From Methylobacterium aquaticum (GTDB lineage Bacteria; Pseudomonadota; Alphaproteobacteria; Rhizobiales; Beijerinckiaceae): a DNA stretch of 58,517 bases. Below the pieces are notes generated by a model, which saw nothing but the letters and a program-made list of their open reading frames with translations, was not told where the DNA came from and did not search any database. The stretch covers positions 1-58,517 of the forward strand of contig NZ_LABX01000163.1 in assembly GCF_001043915.1 (NCBI RefSeq). The letters are read 5' to 3'. Below, in pieces: positions 24,035 to 33,359 of this stretch. The number at the start of each line of letters is the position of its first letter. Within the stretch, counting starts at the first letter, position 1. The translations under genes were made by a program, and so were the position numbers.

Positions 24035-25255
24035 TCAGATCCGCACCGTCCGGTCCCGCGCGGCCAGCCACCCGAAGCTCCCGGCCGCGAGGCACAGCCC
24101 GGCATAGAGCGCCGCCGGCAGGCCCCAGCCACCGCTCAGGTCGTGGGCGATGCCGACGAGGAACGGCCCGAGCGCCGCGCCGCAATAGCCGACACCCTGC
24201 GCCATCGCGGACAGCTCGGCCGCGGCGCGGGGATCGCCGGCCCGGAGCACGATCAGCGTCAGGGCGAGGCCGAAGCAGCCGCCGAGGCCGAGGCCCATCA
24301 GCAGCGCGAAGCCCCAGGCGAGCGCCAGCGGCCCGACGAGCAGCCCGGTGAAGCCGACGAGGGGAAGGCTGATGACCAGCACCACCCAGGGGCGCTGGTC
24401 CGGCCGCCGCGCGGCCAGGGTCGGCACCAGCAGCGCGAGCACGCCTTGCGCCAGGGCCGAGACCGAGGCGACGAGGCCCGCCGCCACGAGGTCGAAGCCC
24501 CGGTCGACCAGGGCGGCGGGCAGCCAGCCGAACACGATGTAGGCGAGCGACGATTGCAGGCCCATGAAGGCGGTGACCTGCCAGGCCAGCGGGTCGCGCC
24601 AGAGCCGGCCGGACGGGCGTGCGGCCGAGGCGTCGGGCAGCGGCCGGGCGCGCACGAAGGGCAGCCAGCAAGCGGCGGCCACCAGGGCAGGCGCCGCCCA
24701 CAGCATCAGCGCTCCCTCCCAGCCGAGGCCGAGGGCATGGCGCGCCGGCACCGTGAAGCCGGCCCCGGCGGCGGCGCCGAGGCAGAGGAGCGCGGTGTAG
24801 AGGCCGGTCATCAGCCCGGCCTGATCGGGAAAATCGCGCTTCACGATGCCCGGCAGGATCACCCCGACGATCCCGATCGCTGCCGCCGCGACCACCGAGC
24901 CGAGGAAGAGCAGCGGCAGGCCGCCGAGACCGCGCAGGACGAGGCCGAGCGCCATGACGGCCAGCGCCGCCAGCACCCCGGCATCCGGCCCGATGCGCCG
25001 CACCACGGCCGGCGCCAGGCGGCCGAACACCCCGAGGCACAGGACCGGCAGGGTGACGAGGGCGCCCGCCAGGGCCCCGGAAAGGCTGGTCTCGGCCCGG
25101 ATGCCCGGCAGGAGCGGGCCGACGCTCGACAGGGCGGGCCGGAGATTGAACGCCACCAGCATCAGCCCGAGGCCGATCAGGACCGGGTGGAAGCCCGCCT
25201 CCCTCCGGTCCGGCCGGGCGGTCCCGGCGCCGGGCTCCCGTTCGATGGTCCGCAC
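24035..25255 (-). CDS. MFS transporter, CynX/NimT-like
   Basis: 406 residues with twelve predicted transmembrane helices. LMLVAFNLRPALSSVGPLLPGI near the N-terminus and GLYTALLCLGAAAGAGFTVPA are typical of the cyanate/2-nitroimidazole transporter-like (CynX/NimT) MFS branch. Substrate unknown. A GTG start at 25255 is chosen because GGGAGG lies 9 nt upstream and the preceding codons look non-coding. It occupies the place where metK follows the lnt-HTH genes in other Rhizobiales. Confidence 0.85.
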   Translation of the reverse strand: MRTIEREPGAGTARPDRREAGFHPVLIGLGLMLVAFNLRPALSSVGPLLPGIRAETSLSGALAGALVTLPVLCLGVFGRLAPAVVRRIGPDAGVLAALAVMALGLVLRGLGGLPLLFLGSVVAAAAIGIVGVILPGIVKRDFPDQAGLMTGLYTALLCLGAAAGAGFTVPARHALGLGWEGALMLWAAPALVAAACWLPFVRARPLPDASAARPSGRLWRDPLAWQVTAFMGLQSSLAYIVFGWLPAALVDRGFDLVAAGLVASVSALAQGVLALLVPTLAARRPDQRPWVVLVISLPLVGFTGLLVGPLALAWGFALLMGLGLGGCFGLALTLIVLRAGDPRAAAELSAMAQGVGYCGAALGPFLVGIAHDLSGGWGLPAALYAGLCLAAGSFGWLAARDRTVRI

Positions 25256-25396
25256 GACTGTCCTCCCTGTCGCACTTGCGCGCGCGTTCGCGGCTGTTGC
25301 GCACGAGGTCGTCGCACGCTCGCATTCGGGAGGGTCATAGCGTCCTGGTCGCCTGAGGGGCACCGGATCCTTTGCAACCCCGGCCCCCCGGGATCG

Positions 25397-25822
25397 TCAC
25401 ACCGGTCCGTCAGTCGAAGACGGGGTAGCGCCGATCGCCTCGACAAGGCTGATGATGCGCCGGCGCAACTGGTTGTCGCCAATGCGCTGGAAAGCGCGCA
25501 CCAGTTGCAGATCCTGGCTGGTCCAGAACAGGTCGTGGGCGGCGGCCTCGCCGGTGGGCTTCACGGCAGCGTCCTCGCTCGGTGTACCGTCCTGGCGCGG
25601 CGCGCCTTCATAGAAGAAGCTGACCGGCACGCCCAGCATATCGGCGATCTGGCGCAGCCGGCTCGCGCTGATCCGGTTGGTGCCCTTCTCGTATTTCTGG
25701 ATCTGCTGGAAGGTCACGCCAAGGGCATCGCCCAGCTTCTCCTGGCTGACGCCGACGAGAAGCCGTCTGACTCGTACCCGATGCCCCACATGACGATCGA
25801 CCGGATCCGGTGCCTTTTTCAC
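25397..25822 (-). CDS. XRE-family HTH transcriptional regulator
   Basis: 141 residues. The helix-turn-helix (GVSQEKLGDALGVTFQQIQK, then YEKGTNRISASRLRQIADML) is followed by GVPVSFFYEGAP and a C-terminal helical region. This is the widespread rhizobial small regulator that starts with KKAPDPVDRHVGHRVRVRR (PraR/PhrR-like). It starts at GTG 25822, which overlaps the lnt stop codon (GTGA), and GGAG lies 8 nt upstream, so translation is coupled to lnt. Targets are unknown; relatives influence quorum sensing, attachment and symbiosis. Confidence 0.88.
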   Translation of the reverse strand: MKKAPDPVDRHVGHRVRVRRLLVGVSQEKLGDALGVTFQQIQKYEKGTNRISASRLRQIADMLGVPVSFFYEGAPRQDGTPSEDAAVKPTGEAAAHDLFWTSQDLQLVRAFQRIGDNQLRRRIISLVEAIGATPSSTDGPV

Positions 25823-27519
25823 ATCGACGCTCCGCGGGGCGGTGGCGGCGCACGGCGATGGCGCGCCAGCAGGGCCAGGAGACCGCACCCTAGAAGCAGG
25901 ACGGTGAAAAAGACATCGCCGAAACGTCCGTATGGCGGCCTTTCCCTAAGGTTTCTCGGAAGGTTGCGATCGAGCACCCCCTCGGTGCCGACCGACAACA
26001 TGCCGGTCACCCTTCCGTAAGGATCGACCACGGCACTGATTCCGGTATTCGCGGCGCGCACCAGAGGAATGCCTTCCTCTACGGCCCGCAGACGGGCCTG
26101 GGCGAAGTGCTGGCGCGGGCCGGGCGTGTCGCCGAACCAGCCGTCATTGGTGACGTTGAGCAGGAGGCCGGGCCGCTCCCGATGCGAGGCGACGGCGCCG
26201 GGAAAGATCGCCTCGTAGCAGATCGAGGGCGCCACCGGCGGCAGGCCCGGCACCGCGAGGGGCAGCGGCTCCTCGCCCTCGCCCGGGGTGAAGCCGCCCG
26301 GAACCGCCACGAACTGCTTGAGACCGAGCGTGCGCAGCAGGCCGTCGACCGGCCCCGGCAGGTACTCGCCGAAGGGCACGAGGTGGAGCTTGTCGTAGCG
26401 GCCGCCGACGAAGCCGTCCTGCCCGATCATGAGGATGGAATTATAGAAGTGCAGCCGCTCGCCGGGCAGCGGCTCGTCGGCCCGCGCCGCGCCGGTGACG
26501 AGGAGCGTGCCAGGCGGCAGCGCGCTGCCGATCCGCCGCAGCGCCTGGGGATCGCGCTGGATCAGGAACGGGAACGAGGATTCCGGCCAGATCAGGTGAG
26601 TGACGTCGCGCAGGCCCTGCCGGTCCGGTGCGGTGGCGCTGTCGCTGAGGCCGAGATAGCGCTCGAGGATGCCGTCGCGGTTGCGCGGGTTGAAGCGGGC
26701 ATCCTGCGGGATGTTGGCCTGGACGAGGCGCAGGCGCACCCCGGGCACCTCCGGCATCGGGCCGGACGGCACCCGCAGCGCCCCGCCGGCCGCGAGGCCG
26801 ACGAGGAGGAGGAGCGCGCCGGCCGGCGGCCCGCGCCGCCGCGCCGGCCCGCCGGCATCGGCCAGGGTGGCGGGGGCGGCGCAGACCAGCACCGCCAGGA
26901 CGGTCAGCCCGTAGAGCCCGACGACCGAGGCGGCCTGCATCAGCCAGAGGTTCTGGCCCAGCGCCATGCCAAGGGTGTTCCAGGGAAAGCCGGTGAGGAG
27001 ATGCCCGCGCAGCCACTCGGCGGCGGAGATCCCGAACGCCAGGGCGGCGATCCGGCCAGGCCCCGACGACCACAGGAGCCGGGCGGCGGCGAAGCCGGCG
27101 CCGTAGAAGAGAGCCAGCGCCGCCGGCAGGCCGAGCACGCCGAGCGGCATCAGGTAGGCGAACTGATCGGCCTCGACCAGGAAGGCGGCGCCGAGCCACC
27201 ACAGGCCGGCCGTGAGGTAGCCGAAGCCCCAGGCCCAGCCGATCGCCCCGGCGGCGAGCGCGGTGCCGGCCCTCCGGCCGAGGCGCGAGGAGGCGGTGGC
27301 CGCCCCGTCGAGCAGCCAGACCGCCGGCACCAGGGCGACGCAGAGGGCGGGCAGAAACCCGAAGGGCGGCATCGCCAGGGCGCCGCAAGCGCCGGCGATC
27401 CAGGCCAGGGCCAGCCTGACCCAGCCGGAGGCGAGGGTGACCCGGTGGGCGAGCGGCGCGAGGCCGAAACGCGGCGCCGGGGCGGCGAGCACCGCCCCGT
27501 TGGTGTCGATGTCGTGCAT
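25819..27519 (-). CDS. lnt: apolipoprotein N-acyltransferase
   Basis: 566 residues. About seven N-terminal membrane helices are followed by a periplasmic nitrilase-fold domain. The catalytic triad is visible: Glu313 (WPESSFPF), Lys377 (YDKLHLVPFGEY), Cys434 (SICYEAIFP). It adds the third acyl chain to lipoproteins. The ATG at 27519 is 46 bp past the corC-like stop codon; the frame stays open to 27603 within that gene, without a better start. It overlaps the HTH gene by 4 bp. Confidence 0.95.
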   Translation of the reverse strand: MHDIDTNGAVLAAPAPRFGLAPLAHRVTLASGWVRLALAWIAGACGALAMPPFGFLPALCVALVPAVWLLDGAATASSRLGRRAGTALAAGAIGWAWGFGYLTAGLWWLGAAFLVEADQFAYLMPLGVLGLPAALALFYGAGFAAARLLWSSGPGRIAALAFGISAAEWLRGHLLTGFPWNTLGMALGQNLWLMQAASVVGLYGLTVLAVLVCAAPATLADAGGPARRRGPPAGALLLLVGLAAGGALRVPSGPMPEVPGVRLRLVQANIPQDARFNPRNRDGILERYLGLSDSATAPDRQGLRDVTHLIWPESSFPFLIQRDPQALRRIGSALPPGTLLVTGAARADEPLPGERLHFYNSILMIGQDGFVGGRYDKLHLVPFGEYLPGPVDGLLRTLGLKQFVAVPGGFTPGEGEEPLPLAVPGLPPVAPSICYEAIFPGAVASHRERPGLLLNVTNDGWFGDTPGPRQHFAQARLRAVEEGIPLVRAANTGISAVVDPYGRVTGMLSVGTEGVLDRNLPRNLRERPPYGRFGDVFFTVLLLGCGLLALLARHRRAPPPPRGASM

Positions 27520-27565
27520 GGGCGGGCTCGCGGGGCGGCGCCACGAGAGGGCGCCGCGGGTCGGA

Positions 27566-28606
27566 TCAGGCGGCGGAATCGGCCCGCAGGCCGGCCTCGC
27601 CATCGGGCGGCGGCAGGGCCAGGGGCGTGGCGGGCCCTTCGAGCCGGGCGAAGCCGCGATGCATGCGCAGGCGCTTGATCCGCCGCGGATCGGCGTCCAG
27701 CACCTCGACCTCGAAATCGCCCGGCACGGCGATGACCTCGCCCCGGGCCGGGACGCGGCCCGCGATGGTGACGATCAGGCCGCCCAGGGTATCGACCTCC
27801 TCGGCCGCCTCCCCCACCGCCGCCACGAAATCGACCCCGGTCGCCTCGGCGACGTCATCGAGGCTGGCGCGGGCATCGGCGACGAAGATCCCGCTCTCGC
27901 CGTCGACCTTGAGGACGCGGTGGCCCTCGGCCACGTCGTGCTCGTCCTCGATGTCACCGACCACGACCTCGATCAGGTCCTCGATCGAGATCAGACCGTC
28001 GGTGCCGCCATACTCGTCGATGACGAGGGCCATGTGGGTGCGGCTGGCCTGCATGCGGGCGAGCAGGTCGATCGCCGGCATGGAGGGCGGCACGAACAGC
28101 ACCGGCCGCAGGATGCGGGTCGTGGCGAGCGTCGCCGTCAGGTCGACCTCGGCCAGGTTGGGCAGGCGGCCGCCGCCGGCCTCGGCGCGGCTCGCCATGT
28201 AGTCGACGAAGTCGCGGATGTGGACCATGCCGCGGGGATCGTCGAGGTTCTCGCCATAGACCGGCAGGCGGGAATGGCCGGCACTACGGAAGACCTTGAG
28301 CAGGTTGCCGAGCGCCGTGTCGATCGAGACCGCCACCACGTCGGCGCGGGGGATCATCACGTCGTCGACCCGGACCCGGTGCAGGCTGAGCACGTTCTTG
28401 AGCATCGCCTGCTCGACCGGGGAGACCGGGTGGTCGCCGTTCTGCATCTCGGCGAGGGCGTCCGAGAGGCCGTCGCGCTGCGCGTCGCGGGTCTTCAGGT
28501 GAAAGATGTTGAGGAGGCGATCATACCAGGGTTCGCGCCCCGGACTGTCGTCTTCCGGGATCGCCTGCGCGGTCGCGGCGGCGCTGCGACTTCGATCGTT
28601 GCTCAT
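27566..28606 (-). CDS. CBS-domain hemolysin-like protein (CorC/TlyC family)
   Basis: 346 residues without membrane helices. It has two CBS domains (VRVDDVMIPRADVVAVSIDT to about 170, and FVPPSMPAIDLLARM with THMALVIDEYGGTDGLISIED). A CorC_HlyC transporter-associated domain follows (FVADARASLDDVAEATG to VLDADPRRIKRL). The family is linked to Mg/Co efflux or ribosome-related envelope functions. Position between ybeY and lnt is the conserved one (ybeX in E. coli). Confidence 0.9.
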   Translation of the reverse strand: MSNDRSRSAAATAQAIPEDDSPGREPWYDRLLNIFHLKTRDAQRDGLSDALAEMQNGDHPVSPVEQAMLKNVLSLHRVRVDDVMIPRADVVAVSIDTALGNLLKVFRSAGHSRLPVYGENLDDPRGMVHIRDFVDYMASRAEAGGGRLPNLAEVDLTATLATTRILRPVLFVPPSMPAIDLLARMQASRTHMALVIDEYGGTDGLISIEDLIEVVVGDIEDEHDVAEGHRVLKVDGESGIFVADARASLDDVAEATGVDFVAAVGEAAEEVDTLGGLIVTIAGRVPARGEVIAVPGDFEVEVLDADPRRIKRLRMHRGFARLEGPATPLALPPPDGEAGLRADSAA

Positions 28607-28639
28607 GTCTCTCGCGTCTGGGGTGAGGACGTCCGCGGC

Positions 28640-29194
28640 TCAAGCGGCCGCGTCGCCATACGGGTCCGGCACGCCGAGGCGCCGCAGGGCTGCGACCTCC
28701 AACGCCTCCATGGCGTCGGCCTCGGCGTCGCCGAGTTCGTGGTCGTGACCGAGGAGGTGCAGCGTGCCATGAACCACGAGATGGGCGAGGTGGTGGCCGA
28801 GGGGCTTGGACTGCTCCCCACTCTCGCGCAGGAGTGTGTCATACGCAAGAACCACGTCGCCGAGGAGGCGCAGGCCCCCGCCATGCGGCTGCTCGTTGGG
28901 GAAGGACAGCACGTTGGTCGGCTTGTCCTTGCCGCGCCAGGTCCGGTTCAGCTCCTGCACCGCGGCATCGTCGGTCAGGACGATGCTGATCTCGATCGGT
29001 CCCTCGGGCGGCACGATGGCCAGCGCCGCCTCGACCGCGCGGGCGACGAACCCGTCGAGATCAGGCGCGACCTCCTCCCAGCGCGGGTCCTCGACGGCGA
29101 CGTCGATCTCGTTCCCGTCGGCGGTCCCGTGCCCTCGGACCTCGTCCTCTTGCGTTCCGTTCTGTCGGGTCCCGTTCGTCTCGGTCTCGTTCAC
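28640..29194 (-). CDS. ybeY: endoribonuclease YbeY (16S rRNA maturation)
   Basis: 184 residues. The metal-binding H-x3-H-x5-H motif is complete in HGTLHLLGHDH; FPNEQPHGGGLRLLGDVVLAYD precedes it. It processes the 16S rRNA 3' end and takes part in ribosome quality control. The N-terminal 30 residues are low-complexity and Thr/Gly/Glu-rich (ETNGTRQNGTQEDEVRGHGT), unlike the compact E. coli protein. Its start overlaps the phoH stop by 4 bp. Confidence 0.95.
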   Translation of the reverse strand: MNETETNGTRQNGTQEDEVRGHGTADGNEIDVAVEDPRWEEVAPDLDGFVARAVEAALAIVPPEGPIEISIVLTDDAAVQELNRTWRGKDKPTNVLSFPNEQPHGGGLRLLGDVVLAYDTLLRESGEQSKPLGHHLAHLVVHGTLHLLGHDHELGDAEADAMEALEVAALRRLGVPDPYGDAAA

Positions 29195-30321
29195 GGCAGC
29201 GGCCCCCGGCGCGACGGCGTCGGCCGCTGGGGCGGCTCGTCGCGATTTTCCTGCGCATCGGCCTCGTAGGCCGTGACGATCCGGCGCACCAGATCGTGGC
29301 GCACCACGTCGACGTCGCGAAACGTGACGCGGCCGATGCCCTCGACGCCGTCGAGGATCCGCACCGCCTCGACGAGGCCGGATCTCTGGCCCGGCGGCAG
29401 GTCGATCTGGCTCGGATCGCCGGTGACGATCATGCGCGAGTTCTCGCCGAGCCGGGTCAGGAACATCTTCATCTGCATCGAGGTGGTGTTCTGCGCCTCG
29501 TCGAGGAGCACCACCGCGTTGGTCAACGTGCGCCCGCGCATGAAGGCGAGCGGAGCGATCTCGATCATGCCAGTCTGCAACCCGCGATCAACGTGGCGCG
29601 CCTCCATGAAGTCGTAGAGCGCGTCGTAGATCGGCCGCAGATAAGGATCGACCTTCTCGCGCATGTCGCCGGGCAGGAAGCCGAGCCGCTCGCCCGCCTC
29701 GACCGCCGGGCGCGACAGGATCAGCCGCTCGGCATGGCCCTGTTCCAGGAGCGAGACGGCGTAGCCGACGGCGAGCCAGGTCTTGCCGGTGCCGGCCGGC
29801 CCCTCGGCAAAGACCAGTTCGTGAGCGCGCAGGGCCTTGATATAGGTGTCTTGCGCGGCATTGCGGGCCCGCACGGCGCCGCGGCGGCGGGTGGCGATCT
29901 GGTCGAAGGACGGGCGCTCGCCATTGGCCGGTGCCTCGGCGGGCGAGAACAGGTTGCCCTGGAGCGAGGATTCCTGGATCACCCCGTCGACGTCGCCGAG
30001 GCTGAGCGGGACCCCTCCCCCGTCGCGGACGCGGGCATAGAGCAGCTCCAGCACCCGGCGGGCGCGCTCGGTCGAATCGGGCGGCCCCTTGACCACGACA
30101 TGGTTGCCGAGGGCAGTGGCCACGACCCCCAGGCGCCGCTCCAGATGGGCGACGTTCTGGTCGAACTGGCCGAAGACCAGGCTCGCCAGGCGGTTGTCGT
30201 CGAAGGTCAGGGCGACCTCGGCCGCCTCGCTCAGGCCCGCCACCGCCCGGGGGGCGAGGCCACGCTCCCGCACGGGCTCTCGCCCCTTCGGGCCGCGCCC
30301 GCCCGCCTCTCCCGTCGCCAT
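29191..30321 (-). CDS. PhoH-family P-loop ATPase
   Basis: 376 residues. Walker A GPAGTGKTWLA and Walker B VVLLDEAQN frame the PhoH ATPase domain (about 150-350). The N-terminal LTFDDNRLASLVFGQFDQNV with KH-like VVATALGNHVVVKG suggests nucleic-acid binding. PhoH/YbeZ works with YbeY, encoded next, in RNA metabolism. I prefer ATG 30321 with GAGG upstream; an in-frame GTG at 30336 overlaps the miaB stop (GTGA) and is an equally coupled alternative. Confidence 0.93.
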   Translation of the reverse strand: MATGEAGGRGPKGREPVRERGLAPRAVAGLSEAAEVALTFDDNRLASLVFGQFDQNVAHLERRLGVVATALGNHVVVKGPPDSTERARRVLELLYARVRDGGGVPLSLGDVDGVIQESSLQGNLFSPAEAPANGERPSFDQIATRRRGAVRARNAAQDTYIKALRAHELVFAEGPAGTGKTWLAVGYAVSLLEQGHAERLILSRPAVEAGERLGFLPGDMREKVDPYLRPIYDALYDFMEARHVDRGLQTGMIEIAPLAFMRGRTLTNAVVLLDEAQNTTSMQMKMFLTRLGENSRMIVTGDPSQIDLPPGQRSGLVEAVRILDGVEGIGRVTFRDVDVVRHDLVRRIVTAYEADAQENRDEPPQRPTPSRRGPLP

Positions 30322-30332
30322 CCTGTCGTTCC

Positions 30333-31727
30333 TCACGCGGCAGCCGGTGCGGCCGCAGGGGCTGTCGTTGCGGCCAGGCCGGCCGTTGCTGGGGGCATCG
30401 CCGATTCGCCGATCGCCTCGCCGAACAGGCTGTTCGAGCCGGCCCGGGTGATCCGCACCGGGATCACCGTGCCGATCGCCGCGACATCGCCCTCGATCTG
30501 CACCGCCTGGAGATAGGGCGACTTGCCGGCGACCTGGCCGGGATGGCGCCCGGGCTTCTCAAGCAGCACCGGCACGGTCCGGCCCACCGTGGCGTGGTTG
30601 AAAGCCTGGCGCTGGCGTTCGAGCAGCTCTTGCAGCTCGGCGAGTCGGGCGCTCTTCACCGCCTCCGGCACCGCGTCGGCGCTCTCCGCCGCAGGCGTCC
30701 CGGGGCGCGGGCTGTACTTGAACGAGAAGGCGCTGGCAAAGCCCATATCGGCGATCAGCCGCATCGTCTCGGCATGGTCGGCGTCGGTCTCGCCGGGAAA
30801 GCCGACGATGAAGTCGGAGGAGAGCGCAATGTCGGGCCGGGCCGCCCGCACCCGGTCGATCAACCGGCGATAGGTGTCGGCATCGTGCTTGCGGTTCATC
30901 GCCGCGAGGATCCGGTCGGAGCCCGACTGCACCGGCAGGTGCAGGTAGGGCATCAGGGCCGGCAGGTCGCGATGCGCCGCGATCAACGCCTCATCCATGT
31001 CGCGCGGGTGGCTGGTGGTGTAGCGCAACCGCAGGATTCCCGGGATCGCCGCAACGCGGTGGAGAAGCTCGCCGAGGGTCCAGTCGCGCCCGTCCGGACC
31101 GGTGCCGTGATAGGCGTTGACGTTCTGGCCGATCAGGGTCAGCTCGCGGGCGCCGGCAGCGGCCAGCCGCTCGGCCTCCGCCACGATCTTGTCCACCGGG
31201 CGCGAGATTTCCGCCCCGCGGGTATAGGGCACGACGCAGAAGGCGCAGAACTTGTCGCAGCCCTCCTGCACGGTCAGGAAGGCCGAGACGCCCGGGGTGC
31301 GCCGGGCCGGCAGGTGGTCGAACTTGTCCTCGACCGGGAACTCGGTGTCGACGACCCGGCCCTCCCTGGCCGCCGCCAGCAAAAGCGGCAGGCGGTGGTA
31401 GCTCTGCGGGCCCACCACCACGTCGACGCCGGGCGCGCGGTTGAGGATCTCGCGGCCTTCGGCCTGGGCGACGCAGCCCGCCACCACGACCGTCGTGGCG
31501 TGTCCGGCCTCCGCCCGCTCGCCCTTCAGCACCCGCAGGCGGCCAAGCTCGGAATAGACCTTCTCCGCCGCCTTCTCGCGGATGTGGCAGGTGTTGAGGA
31601 CGACGACATCGGCCTCCTCGACGGTGCCGGTCTCGACGAAGCCCTCGCGGCCGAGCAGGTCGACCATCCGCGAGGCGTCGTAGACGTTCATCTGGCAGCC
31701 GTAGGATTTGACGAACGCTTTCTTCAA
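30333..31727 (-). CDS. miaB: tRNA-2-methylthio-N6-isopentenyladenosine synthase MiaB
   Basis: A 464-residue radical-SAM methylthiotransferase that modifies A37 of tRNAs reading UNN codons. The N-terminal UPF0004 domain has cluster cysteines in YGCQMN, NTCHIRE and VAGCVAQ. The radical-SAM motif is GCDKFCAFCVVPYTRG (CxxxCxxC). A C-terminal TRAM domain (TVPVLLEKPGRHPGQVAGKS) follows, then an Ala/Pro-rich tail (ATAGLAATTAPAAAPAAA). The start is TTG at 31727 (LKKAFVKSYGCQMN): the family begins here, the frame stays open far upstream with no similarity, and no ATG or GTG is available. Confidence 0.95.
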   Translation of the reverse strand: MKKAFVKSYGCQMNVYDASRMVDLLGREGFVETGTVEEADVVVLNTCHIREKAAEKVYSELGRLRVLKGERAEAGHATTVVVAGCVAQAEGREILNRAPGVDVVVGPQSYHRLPLLLAAAREGRVVDTEFPVEDKFDHLPARRTPGVSAFLTVQEGCDKFCAFCVVPYTRGAEISRPVDKIVAEAERLAAAGARELTLIGQNVNAYHGTGPDGRDWTLGELLHRVAAIPGILRLRYTTSHPRDMDEALIAAHRDLPALMPYLHLPVQSGSDRILAAMNRKHDADTYRRLIDRVRAARPDIALSSDFIVGFPGETDADHAETMRLIADMGFASAFSFKYSPRPGTPAAESADAVPEAVKSARLAELQELLERQRQAFNHATVGRTVPVLLEKPGRHPGQVAGKSPYLQAVQIEGDVAAIGTVIPVRITRAGSNSLFGEAIGESAMPPATAGLAATTAPAAAPAAA

Positions 31728-31795
31728 CGAACCGGCCCTGAGCGGAGATGATCGGATGCGGCGGGGGCGGCCCGTGCGGGGCCGCGTCCCATCAT

Positions 31796-32665
31796 TTAAG
31801 CCGTCGCGGCCGGAATGAGAATAGGCGGCACCTCGTGCGCGGGCTGCGGGATGGGTCCCGGCTCGGGCGCCGGCGGGCGGCCGGTGACCGCCTCCTGCAA
31901 CGCCCGGCGCACCGTGGCTTCCGCAAGGGCGGTCGCGACCTTGCGGTCGGTCCCGGCCGAAAACGCGATCGGCTGGCCCCAGGTCACGGCCACGTCGATC
32001 GGCCCGCGCTCGAAGAACAGCTTGACGCTCGGCCCCAGCTCCATGTCGCCGTACCAGGCGATGTCCGGGCGCTCGGCCCGGGTCAGCGGCAGGCCGTTGC
32101 GGCGCGTATAGGCGATGCAGAGCGGCTGGAGCCGCACCCGGTCGAGCCCGCCTTCGGTGATCGCCGCCCGGGCGGCGCCGACGAGCGAGGTGCGGAACGG
32201 CAGGAGCCGGGTGCCGTCCCCGGTTGTGCCTTCGGCAAACAGCACGATCAGCTCCCCGGCGCGCAGGCGCCGGCTCATCTCGGTATTGACCACCGCGGTG
32301 TGGCGCTTGCGGGCCCGATCGATGAACACCGTGCGCTGGAGGCGCGCGAGCGTGCCGATCACCGGCCAGCCGGCGATCTCGGACTTCGCCACGAAGGAGA
32401 GCGGCCGCACCGCCCCGAGGACCGGAATGTCGAGCCAGGAGATGTGGTTGGCGATGACGAGCGCCGCCTCGCCCGGCGCCGGCGGGGTGCCGGTCACGGT
32501 GAGGCGCACCTGGAACAGGCGCAGGAAGACCTGATGCAGCCAGACCGGCGCATGCCCGGCGAACCGGCCGCGCCCGAGCTTCAGGGCGAGCCAATGCGGC
32601 CCGGCGAGGAGCGCGAAGGTGAGGGCGTAGGCGAGGAGCCGCAGGCCGGCGACGAGATACGTCAT
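31796..32665 (-). CDS. 1-acyl-sn-glycerol-3-phosphate acyltransferase (PlsC family)
   Basis: 289 residues with one N-terminal membrane segment. Acyltransferase motif I is NHISWLD (HX4D); FIDRARKR, the glycerophosphate-binding FAEGTTGDGTRLLPFRTS and VQPLCIAYT-like segments follow. It could make phosphatidic acid or, like OlsA, acylate lyso-ornithine lipid; the sequence alone does not decide. A 68-bp gap separates it from miaB. Confidence 0.9.
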   Translation of the reverse strand: MTYLVAGLRLLAYALTFALLAGPHWLALKLGRGRFAGHAPVWLHQVFLRLFQVRLTVTGTPPAPGEAALVIANHISWLDIPVLGAVRPLSFVAKSEIAGWPVIGTLARLQRTVFIDRARKRHTAVVNTEMSRRLRAGELIVLFAEGTTGDGTRLLPFRTSLVGAARAAITEGGLDRVRLQPLCIAYTRRNGLPLTRAERPDIAWYGDMELGPSVKLFFERGPIDVAVTWGQPIAFSAGTDRKVATALAEATVRRALQEAVTGRPPAPEPGPIPQPAHEVPPILIPAATA

Positions 32666-32865
32666 GGGTTCGACGGCGGGGCGCTCTGCTCGGAGAGGTA
32701 TCGGTGCGGGCCGCGCGGTCGGGGCCGCGCTTCGCGCCGCATATCAAGTCCGGCCCCGAGCGTCCACCGCCCGAGCTGCCCCGTCGCCAACAGGGCGGTC
32801 CGGGGACGGGCGGGGCCGCAGGCTTCCCCTCTCCCCGCGCCCGTCTTCGACCTGGTCCGGAGTCC

Positions 32866-33348
32866 CTATCCCAACGCCGCCTGCATCATGATGGCGTTGG
32901 CGCGGCCGCCGTCGGGCCTTGCGTAGTAGCTCGCGCGCCGACCGGTCTCGGCGAAGCGGTGACGGCGATAGAGGGCCAGCGCCGGGGCGTTGCCGTCATC
33001 GACTTCGAGATGGACCCGGCGCACGCCGGCATCCTCCAGGGCGACGAGATGCGACCGGAGAAGCTGGCGGCTCAGGCCCGCGCCGCGGGAGGCGGGGCCG
33101 AGCACGATGGTGAGAATCTCGGCCTCGTCGAGCACCTGGCGCGACAGCACGAAACCGCCCAGCACCGTGCCGAGCATCAGGGCATGGGCGACATGGCCGC
33201 GCTCGCACAGCATGCGCTCGAACTCGTCCGCCTCCCAGGGCCGCGCGAAGGCGGTGGCGTGGAGCGCCGCGAGCTCCCCGGCCCGGTCGGCCGAAGTCAG
33301 GGGCGCGACATGGGCGGTCGGTGGGGAGCGGAACGGCATCCACTTCAT
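32866..33348 (-). CDS. rimI: ribosomal-protein-alanine N-acetyltransferase RimI
   Basis: A 160-residue GNAT enzyme. The acetyl-CoA loop is in VLGPASRGAGLSRQLLRSHL; LEVDDGNAPALALYRRHRFAETGRR is the conserved RimI C-terminal stretch. It acetylates the N-terminus of S18 and possibly other proteins. It starts 11 nt after tsaB. The 200 bp downstream, where many Rhizobiales carry a fur/mur gene, contain no gene I can recognise. Confidence 0.92.
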   Translation of the reverse strand: MKWMPFRSPPTAHVAPLTSADRAGELAALHATAFARPWEADEFERMLCERGHVAHALMLGTVLGGFVLSRQVLDEAEILTIVLGPASRGAGLSRQLLRSHLVALEDAGVRRVHLEVDDGNAPALALYRRHRFAETGRRASYYARPDGGRANAIMMQAALG

Positions 33349-33359
33349 CGGAGTCTCCG

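Noticed and set aside
25256..25396. A riboswitch or metK remnant after the HTH gene
   Set aside because: No conserved aptamer core or coding similarity can be seen; the spacer is short and GC-rich.
32666..32865. A remnant of fur/mur between rimI and plsC
   Set aside because: No frame shows Fur-like motifs (HHDH-type metal site); the sequence looks non-coding.
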